A stretch of 64,000 nucleotides of DNA, taken from assembly GCA_028023455.1 (NCBI GenBank), contig JAQFVV010006215.1, forward strand, positions 1,372,580 through 1,436,579. Direction: 5' to 3'. The stretch is from Epiperipatus broadwayi (lineage: Eukaryota; Onychophora; Udeonychophora; Euonychophora; Peripatidae). Positions 55,400 through 64,000 of this stretch are shown one piece after another. Each line of letters opens with the position of its first letter. The stretch's first letter is position 1. Made by a program: the position numbers and the translations under genes. The notes under the pieces are model-generated. The model searched no databases. It was not told the origin of the DNA and saw only the letters and a program-made list of their open reading frames with translations.

Positions 55400-56390
55400 T
55401 GAAATTTGTTAATAATCGGGATAAGAAATAACCTGTTGTCATTATCTACTGCCACCACATATGTAGACTGATAAATCACCCACACTCTCCTGTTAGATGC
55501 TACACTCGGCCACATGGTGACTAATGACCTTAGGCTTCACCAAAGGAAAAGTACCAATATCTCAGTGACACTGAAATTTTGGGCAGAGTATCACAAAAGT
55601 TGTATATCCTAATTACTATGTTCTGATTAAATAGCAAAAATCTGATCTATGGGATATTGAAATCCCATTTTCAGAGAAGGTTTAGTTTGGGATCGAATCA
55701 AATGTTACAAAGGAATCATCCTCTTAATGTAATAAAATCCCATGTCTCAGAGAATCTTACATTTGGAGCTAGGAGTTTGTCATGATGTTTAATTTTTATT
55801 AGCTTTTAATTATAAAGTCATCTTCCAGAATATGTCCAAAATTAAAGATTATTTTGGAGCGGGTGGTCCAAAACACATAATTAATGAATAAAAATAGTCT
55901 TATGAATGGTAATGGTCTTGTTTTGATACTATCACTAAGTGAGGTGACCAGATAATAATTTACTTTGAGGTTATTAATTATAATCCTTCTGGATTTCCAA
56001 AGGTCAGGGCATGAGCAAAGTAGATGGTCAAATGTTTCATTGTGCATCTGACGGAGGTTGCAGATAGGATCAATCTTTTTAATGCCACATCTATAAACAA
56101 AAAACCAGTTAATGCTTATGGAGTTTAAGTTTATTTTAATAGCAAAATCCAAGTATTTTGGCTCCATGGACCAGCGACTGAAGAGTGAAATGACTTTCTT
56201 ATTGGTTATCCCAAGTTTGGGTCATATGGGAATAATTACTGGATTTACAAGTCTATGAGCCTGCAAAATGCTAATCCGGTTGTCAAATGTGTCATTTGGG
56301 ATAACCATATAATTTTTGATTAATTCAACTGCTGCATCTAGAAACAACTTCTTTATCCTATATATTGTGTCATCTCTGTATACTTCAATT
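55400..56390 (-). pseudogene. LINE C-terminal domain and 3' untranslated part
   Basis: Minus-strand frame 55799-56167 (122 codons): EPKYLDFAIKINLNSIS, FVYRCGIKKIDPICNL, NETFDHLLCSCPDL (worn C..C/H-x4-C zinc motif; the second Cys of the first pair reads Arg), then VFWTTRSKIIFNFGH. Upstream the same strand continues, with one stop, through DDTIYRIKKLFLDAAVEL, NRISILQAHRLVNPVI and KKVISLFSRWSM up to about 56390. It is related to the LINE at 17.7-18.9 kb. 55400-55798 has no frame and is probably the 3' untranslated part. Confidence 0.65.
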
Positions 56391-56569
56391 TATCTATTCA
56401 TGAATGCATTATTTTATGTTTTTGTTATTTTTTCTGATATAGTATTTTGTACTGTATTTTTTAATTATATTGTTTCTTGATATGGCCATAAAAGATAAAC
56501 ACATGTTTTATATAAAAATGTTCTGTTATTTACAGTTTTAGATATTCATGCAGTGGATACAAAAACATT
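56391..56569. other. Short AT-rich spacer
   Basis: No recognised feature. Confidence 0.4.
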
Positions 56570-56695
56570 ACAATAAAAGAAAGTTGCCTTGACAACAAAT
56601 TGGGATTGTTGTTGTTATTGATATTGGTATTGTCTAAGTGATGATTGCTTTCAATGGATTTAAATATATTTGTTTATCTTCTATAACTTCAAATA
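56570..56695 (+). repeat. Isolated RTE 5' monomer, partial
   Basis: AGTTGCCTTGACAACAAATT, TTGTTATTGATATTGG, TTGTCTAAGTGATGATTGC match the head of the 11.8 kb monomers. No RTE coding part follows. Confidence 0.65.
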
Positions 56696-58984
56696 CAGCT
56701 TCTTTTTTTCTAGCAAATTTACCGTAAATAATTTACAATTTAAACCTTATATTTTAAAACAATAAAATTTGCATAATATATTATATATTTTTATATGTAT
56801 AAGGGGAACCCACAACTTAATCAACATTGTTGAGTGATACCTCGGCTAATAACCAATTATTATATTTAAAAATATATTAACGATCAACTGACTATAAAAT
56901 TTAATAAATTTTGATTGCTGAGAGAACAATATTTAACTGTTTTCCTCTTTCATTTTACATTTCAATCTTAATGATACTTTTTTTTATTTTCTTATGGAGT
57001 CTGTTTTTTTTATATCTTAAATCTAAAGATTTGCTTCTCTGTGAAGTATAAAAATATTAGAAAATCCATATGTATTTCTCCCTCCCCTTTCCCTCAATAG
57101 CTGATTGCTTCTAATGATAACTATATTGTTAGAAACTTATCGAGAATCTTAAATTTTACTTCATTTCTCCATTTAATTTGACATTCGTTTCAAATATTCA
57201 CAAATCTATTTTGTTTGGTCATCACATTTGAATTCAATACCTAAAATCAACTTAGAACATTCATCATTCCATTTATCAAAGATTTTTCAATTTTCAGACT
57301 GCAATCTTTTTTAAATTGAGTCATTTTGATGTTTAATGTACAGGTATTTTCAAGATTTATGTATTAAAAAAGAAAGTGAGAGAAAACGAAAAAAAAAATC
57401 ATTCTTAGATTTACAATCAATTTCCTCGTCTGTCTAACATCTTAAAATGACAGAATTTTCAGCTGTTTTTCTAACTCAAAGCACTTTATTGTTTTCAATA
57501 ATAAAATGCTTAAATTTTTATAAAATAATATTTATTAAAAAAATGAAAGATAAAAAAACATTTGCAATTTACAGTACCTTATAATATTTAATTAAAATTT
57601 AAAATAAAAATAGGAGGTGTAAAATAAAATGTTATGATTTTTAATATTTTGAATTTAAATTAAAAACATTTATACTCTTATCCCCCATAAAAATGTACAA
57701 TAGCTCATATTTGATTAAAATATAAAAAAGGAAATAAAAATGTTATGATTTTTAATATTTTGAAATTAAATCAAAAACATTTAAACACTTTGTGTACCCA
57801 ATAAAAAGCTAATAATGTGCATATGTTCGGTTTAAACACAATCCTTGTGTAAGCATAGGAAATAGTGATCACTGAATTTTCATTTTTCTTTCGGTATATT
57901 TTTTTATGTCATATTTCCAAAAATTGTTGTTATTGTTACGTTCATTTTATATTTTCATTATCTTTCGTATACGGTTTATATTTATAATTGCTTTCTTCTA
58001 TTACAAAAACTTTGTAATGTAGGAGTTCAAGTCTAGGACCAATTAAACTTATTTAGTTTCCATTTACGAATAGACTTAGGAATCCTCCCGTCCCTTTTCC
58101 AAGACGATGAGCCTTCATTGCTTGTGGAAGAGGTTTCATATTTTTAAAGATGATGAACTTTTCTTTATCCTTACTCTATTAAGCTGCTTGAATTATGTTT
58201 AGCTTTTGAGGCAACCAGTTTCCCTGTGTAATAAAATAAATAAATAAATAATCGAATACTTTATTACTCAGGGGTTCATAATAAGTTTGAACAGTGGAAA
58301 TGCCAAAATTGGAATTGACTTAACATTATATTCCAGAGTTTGACACCCTACACTCCATTATGACAAGCAGGTCTCCCTGTGCAATTTAGTGTAATGATGT
58401 AGTAATGACTTGAATGTTAAAATATTCAGGATTGAATCTTAGCCTGCACTTTTAATGCTTAATGTCACATGACCTCCTGAACAACTATCTACTCATTTAT
58501 TATTACTACTGATAATCTGTATTATCTTATATTACAGCTGTTCAATAAACATTTTAATAATAAAATATTTAAAAATAAAACTAAGTAAAAAAGCATGGAT
58601 AAATAGAAGAAAGATAATAAAGATTAAACAAATAGAAGAAGATATTGATCATTTTTATAAGGAATGTTATAAGAAAATAAGAACAAGTGAAAATTATAAA
58701 ATACTATTCTTTATTTTAATTCTATTTTGTGGTCTATTATAATACATGTTATAACTCATGTTGAAATCTCCCATAAGAATAGTCGGGTAGGGATTGTTTG
58801 AGAGGATTGAGTTAATTGATTGTTATTATTTTGTTAAAGGATTGAATATTTTTGGCCCTGGTGGTATGTATAAAAATGAAATAAGAGTTTTATTGAGAAG
58901 TTTGGTTATGGTATTTAAGTCGTGGTTATATACTGGTATTGACATAATCTAATATGAGTGAATAGAAAAAAACAAAAACCCAAC
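56696..58984. other. AT-rich stretch, nothing firm
   Basis: Holds a direct repeat (ATGTTATGATTTTTAATATT at 57631 and 57741, about 110 bp apart), a family C end word at 57848 (GTGTAAGCATAGGAAAT) and a B-box-like GGAGTTCAAGTCT at 58022. No gene. Confidence 0.45.
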
Positions 58985-59375
58985 TCTCATGACACAGTCT
59001 GCGCATAACGTTTAAAACAGGCAAAACTCTCCATACAGTGACCAGAGTAATCAATGGATGCCAGAAGGCTTGTGAAAATCCCGATCTAGTGCCTTTCATC
59101 CAATATCCCCAGACTAGTTTCTGGCTTGTGGCTTTGTCGTGAGTAGCTTTGGATCTGAGAGCACTGCACCTAGATATTAGGATCTAATGCAACCCTCCAG
59201 CACTCCTCACTGATGAAAGCCACAAGCCAGAAACTAGAATGGGGATATTGGATGAGTAGGCACTAGATGGGGATTTTATGCACAAGCCTTCTGGCATCCA
59301 TTGATTACTCAGTTGGCACTGAGTGGCACTATTGTATGAAGAGTTTTGCCTGTTATTTAAATATTCCAAATACAT
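58985..59375. repeat. Family C palindrome, second copy
   Basis: Left arm about 59010-59205 (CAAAACTCTCCATACA, ATCAATGGATGCCAGAAGGC, CAGACTAGTTTCTGGCTTGT), right arm about 59206-59365 in inverse. There is almost no centre, unlike the 30 kb copy. Confidence 0.8.
59204..59245 (+). ncRNA. Hammerhead-like motif, family C, probably inactive
   Basis: TCCTCA (stem I) then CTGATGA (59210-59216), a short GC/GC stem II around CACAA, GAAAC (59230-59234), TAGAA and TGGGGA, which pairs with TCCTCA by six bases (one G-U). The cleavage triplet reads GAA instead of GUH. Other arms keep ACTAGTC at this place but have lost CTGATGA. Confidence 0.4.
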
Positions 59376-62300
59376 TCAATTGTTTGCTATTACTAACAGT
59401 TGAATGTATTTGGAACACGTAAATAAAGTTAAATTTTTCTAAAGACATTCAATACTCATATTAGATTATGTCAATAGTCCAATATATAAATACAAATATA
59501 GTAATAAGAGTTTAAATTTCAATTAAAATACAATTATGCTGCATAGCAATGGAAACTTTATAAAAATAGTACCTTTTTAAGACCTACAAGATTAAAAATT
59601 TATTTTCATTATAATAATTAATTAGTACAATATTTAATAAATATATTAATTTTTTCTAACATATTATGCACATTTACATAATAAAAAAATAAACAATAAA
59701 AAACTAACAATAAATAAAAAAACAACAACATATAACTGGAAAGCAATTGAAGAAACTCTTGAAGTGATTAAAATACTCAGGGAAATAAACTTTCAAATAG
59801 AGAATCTATTAATGTAATGTACTCTAACATCAAAGTTATCAACTTTACTGATAAAAAATGAATTCAATGTAATATACATAACTTTGATACCAGAATGCAT
59901 TGCATTAATGCAGCTAATGCTTGGGGTTTTATCAGTCTCAGTACTATATACTCCCTTATTAATGCTATAAGATTCTATCATTATATTTAGTCACATGATA
60001 ACAGCATAAGCCTATCTAATCCGTGAAACTTCAATCTGTTGTCACAGAAAACTTCTTAAATAAATGATGGATCCCAATCTTTTATTATGATCAAAGATGT
60101 TATCTATATTAAGATCTTAGATCAGAGTAATAGATGGGAACCCATTTTTTACTTTATGAGTTACTTGGCAACAGATGTAAGATTCATCGTTCAGGGTTGT
60201 CATCATGTGATAATATTTATAAAACTACATTCCTTTGACCAAACTCAGATTTAACATCGATATAAATTAAATATGCTTAGTTTAAGGTATATATAAATAA
60301 AATGGTAGTAAACACATTTTAAGTTGAGAATATATTCTGCATCTGATTCATTGTTTCTTGTATTTATCTCATAAAGTGTTATTCATTGTCAAATGTAGTT
60401 TACTTCTATTTCTTTTCTTCAAATAAACTTATAGGTGTTGGAGTAACTTATTTAGCATCAGGGAGATTGTTCATTAGTAGCAATTGTTAATTTCCTCAAT
60501 AAGGGAATTTATTTCTGTTTATGGATAAAATTTCTATTCTTTATTAAAATAATCCATGGAAAATATTTGATTACTATATATATATTATATTTTATTATGA
60601 TGGTTATTTAGTTATTTTATAATTGTAAATTATTAAGGCATAAATAGCATTAATTAATAATTTTTTACAATACTAATAAAATTTTTATTTTAAAAAAAGT
60701 CAATACAAATAACTAATTTCTTTCTTAGTTTTGTTAATTTGAAGATTCTCAATAATAATATAATTATTAAAAAAAAATATTTTAAGTATGGTATTTGTGT
60801 TGTGTAAATGTATTAATACGTAGGTAAAAATTTTATTTCTATTATATCTATGTTAAGAGAAAGATTTCAATAAAAATATATGTTTGTTATTTTAATAAAG
60901 TATTTAAAGTTAGTTTATAAATCAAAAGGTGGAAAATTTTATAAAAACTTTTCTTCGTTGTTTTTTTTCTCTTTTCTATTTGATAACTATAGCTCTTCTT
61001 TATTTATGAATATTATCAACTATTCATAATATATTATATAACCTTCTATAAGTTTATGTTGTATATATATAATTATAAAAAATATGGTTATTTTTACGAG
61101 TATTTAAATTGTTTCATTTTCTATAAGAAAAATAAAATTTGAAAAATAAAAAAATTATATTTTTAAAATAAATCTTATAAATTTAAAGAATAAAAAAAAA
61201 AAGAAAGGCAATTATTATATAGTTCTTCAAGTTATAGTACAAGAAAAAATCATTTAAAAAAAAAAAAAAAAAAAGTTGAATATTAAAAAATATTACAAAA
61301 AATAGGTGAAATAATTTTTAGAATAATAGTTATCTTAATTAAATCTTAATCTAATTATAAATAATTTTAAAAAAACTCTTTATTTATAAAAGTGGTTTTC
61401 ATTAATGTAACCTTTTTGATAAGTTGTTATTTTCAAGTCTCTATCTTGTGCCTTGGATAGAATTTCTCATGTTTAAAAAATAATATTGTTTAAATATACA
61501 TGTAAAGTTGTCTTATGTTTAAATTACAGTTAGAAAGATTAGTAAATCTATTAGTCAATTACTATTTTATTTAAATATTAATAGTATTAAAATTTTAAGT
61601 GTTAATACTTTAATAAAGAAATGGAAGTAAAGTAAAATATAAAATCTTCTACTCTCATTCAAGATACTTAATATTAACTATATAATTGAATTTAGGTAAA
61701 AGATAAGTTCCTTTTTCAAAGTCTCTATCTTGTGTTGGTCAAGTTTCACCTTCAAAAAAAAATTTAAAAATATTATCTCCTATTCTTATGGAGGTTTTCC
61801 TGTTTTAAAACAATGTTGTTAAAATAACAGTCATTGTGTAAAATGATTACTTCTGTTGGAAATGGTTCTTATAACTAAAATAATAATTATGATAAAAGTA
61901 TTAAAGTGTTTAAGAGTAAAATTTTAGTTTTAATAGAATTGTAAAAAAAATAATTTATATAAAAGTGTGTGAAATTTAATATGTAAAAAAATAAAAAATA
62001 AAGTTGTGAGGTTTATCAAATAAAATTGAAGAATTTATATTAAATCAGATTCTAATAAATAAATAAATATTTAAAATAGTAGACATAATTGATTTAAATA
62101 AAGTTGTTGAAGTAAGAGATACTTTAGTTCTTTTGTATAAAAGTTCCCTATTTAATATAAGTGTGTTTTATAAAGTAGATCAAACTTTATTTTGGCAGAA
62201 AAATTTATAAAAATTAAAATGTTTACAGATAAGTAAAGACTTGATAGATTGTTTAGATAATCTTTCATGGTATATCATATTTATGAAGGAGATTAACTGG

Positions 62301-62488
62301 AGATGGAAGTTATACGAAATTCAGGTATTTGAAAATTTATACTGGAATCAATTACCAGTTGTAGTTATTACATGGTATTATTGTTATCTTATTTAGAAAT
62401 TAATCTTTAAATATTAGATCTTTTGTTATTATTATTCATTATCCTTATTTATTACTTGTAGATTATTTTCTGTGTATTGTTGTTACTG

Positions 62489-62490
<2 letters not shown>
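59376..62490. other. AT-rich stretch, nothing recognised
   Basis: Very rich in A and T runs. A 62-codon minus frame at 59793-59981 has mixed composition but no recognisable domain. Confidence 0.45.

Positions 62491-62568
<78 letters not shown>
62491..62568. repeat. (TTA)n microsatellite
   Basis: About 25 uninterrupted TTA units. Confidence 0.97.
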
Positions 62569-62569
<1 letters not shown>

Positions 62570-63830
62570 TTTGTAGTAATCTTATAATCAACTGCATCGC
62601 TTTTCACGAATTTGTATAATATTTAAATAAATTCTAATGCTAAAATGTACTTCATTTCAATAGGACTGTTTTCTTTTTGTTTTGTTTTTTGATATCTTTC
62701 TGAAAATGTAGCTGAATCAACTGAATATTTATATATGTCACTAAATACAAATATGTGAAATTTAGTATCAGAATTTAAAATATATTAGACCATCTAAATT
62801 TAACAGTCATCACCATATAAAAGCATCATCCACTAATTTAATACGTTTACAGAATGAATTTGGAAGTTCTTGCGTTATATTCAATATAACAAAATGGAAT
62901 GAAATCAAAATGGTTGCATTTATTTTATAATTTTAAACAACAATGAAAGTGATCAGGATTGTTCTGGTAAGAAATTGTGTATTACATTATGTGTACACAT
63001 TTTTCCATTTGATGAAAGCTTTTATTCCATACTTATGAAAGCTATAATCATCTTTTGCTAACAAACATCTAAACTGAAGAAAAATGAGATATTTGATATT
63101 AATTATTCAAGAAGAACATCATTATAGATCTGAAGAAATACCAATCCAGTTTCCATTGATAAATTTTATATTTACATATACTCACAGCATTTACTGTAAC
63201 AAAAATCTCAAATGATAATGATTTAGACACAACCTCAAAAAGTATGTATTCAGTTATAAGTTGCCGAATCTAAAGAAGTAAAATATATAATAAAAATACT
63301 TTCTGTCTTAGAGATTAGTCACTCCTAGATAAAAGAGTGAAATAGAATAAATGGTTATAATAACACAGAAGATCTATTTCAAATATAGGACTGGTATCAA
63401 TACAGATTTTAATATAAATTAGAGTTATATAATACTAATACTATTGCCACACTCAGATATATATTTTATTTATTATGTCTATATCCATAAAATCCTATTT
63501 AATAAATTAAACCTAAGTTCATTAAGCAATGTTCTTATCACCAAACAATAATAATAAAGTGTGGCAAGATTAGGTGGTAAAGATCTATACCAGTAACAAA
63601 ATATTTCCTTTCATAAAATCTTTATTTCTGCCTCAACTTGAAACTTTTATATTTTACATCATATTATGTTCATTGAAATGTTTCTGATAGCTTTCTCTGA
63701 ATTTAATGTAGATACTCCATACATATAACTTAATGGCTTATAGTTAGACATACAATGTTTTTAAATGATTTAAAATGTACAAGAATGTGACAAATACTAC
63801 ACTGTAAACAGTTATTACAGTGGACTTATA
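62569..63830. other. AT-rich stretch, nothing recognised
   Basis: No signal seen. Confidence 0.45.
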
Positions 63831-64000
63831 CAGTGGTCTCCAAAGTGGGGCAATGCCCCACAGGGGGCAATATGATTTTGAAAGAGGGCAGTTCAAGAAT
63901 GAATTATTAGTAGTGATTTTTTTTATATTAATGGTGAATTTGAAAGCTTGCTAATTATGTTTATATTTTATTTTTAAATTAAGTTAAAATGTTTTTAAAT
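63831..64000. mobile_element. hAT-like terminal segment, runs off the window
   Basis: CAGTGGTCTCCAAAGTGGGG at 63831 matches the common hAT end CAG.GGTTCTCAAAGTG. A hairpin GGGGCAATGCCCC and GGGGGCAATATGATTTTGAA follow. The eight bases before it (GACTTATA) would be the target duplication; the other end is outside the window. Confidence 0.55.

Noticed and set aside
59184-59375. 63-codon minus frame
   Set aside because: It lies wholly in the family C palindrome arm; the same applies to 30368-30601.

Overview
The window is animal-type eukaryotic DNA. It is very A+T-rich and CpG-poor, and full of (TA)n, (TTA)n and poly-A/T tracts. I found no host gene, rRNA, true tRNA gene, operon or CRISPR that I can defend. 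The mix of a Ty3/gypsy element, Penelope-like elements with a GIY-YIG endonuclease, an RTE-type LINE, Tigger and hAT remnants, tRNA-derived SINEs and hammerhead-ribozyme repeats suggests a non-vertebrate metazoan. I cannot name the species. The window is best read as an intergenic or intronic graveyard of mobile elements of different ages.

Layout. 0.1-1.2 kb: a foldback repeat split by a reverse-strand family B element. 2.4-3.1 kb: end of a Penelope-like element (PLE-1). 3.6-3.9 kb: a family A foldback with a hammerhead core. 4.0-4.6 kb: worn LINE reverse transcriptase. 5.4-5.8 kb: the best family B element, with a complete-looking hammerhead. 8.3-9.0 kb: Tigger remnant. 11.8-13.8 kb: RTE LINE with tandem 5' monomers. 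14.6 kb: second family A foldback. 16.4-19.9 kb: RTE monomer, family B, tRNA-SINE, a LINE with an 18-bp target duplication and 5' inversion, and a family B palindrome. 23-30.5 kb: SINEs and family C foldbacks. 30.7-32.8 kb: PLE-2 split by a solo-LTR-like insert. 35.96-43.25 kb: a young, apparently intact Ty3/gypsy element on the minus strand. 45.8-47.4 kb: hAT remnant with nested insertions. 48.0-50.9 kb: two PLE-3 copies head to head. 52.4 kb: SINE with target duplication. 53.3-53.7 kb: family A foldback with hammerheads facing both ways. 55.4-56.4 kb: minus-strand LINE. 59 kb: family C palindrome. 63.8 kb: start of an hAT-like element that leaves the window.

The main discovery is three unrelated repeat families that each carry a hammerhead-ribozyme core (CUGANGA, stem II, GAAA, NUH). 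The core at 5651-5711 has every conserved base, a 4-bp stem II, a 3-bp stem III and a two-part stem I of 4 and 7 bp. In family B the ribozyme precedes a tail with a pol III B-box-like motif, so the element looks like a ribozyme-SINE, comparable in principle to the Sm-alpha family of schistosomes. In families A and C the ribozymes lie in the arms of foldback repeats. Their short stem III is (near-)palindromic (ACUGU, ACUAGU), as in Penelope-type and retrozyme hammerheads that may work as dimers.

The only long open frame is the 1,299-codon gag-pol of the Ty3/gypsy element. All other coding traces are broken transposon genes.
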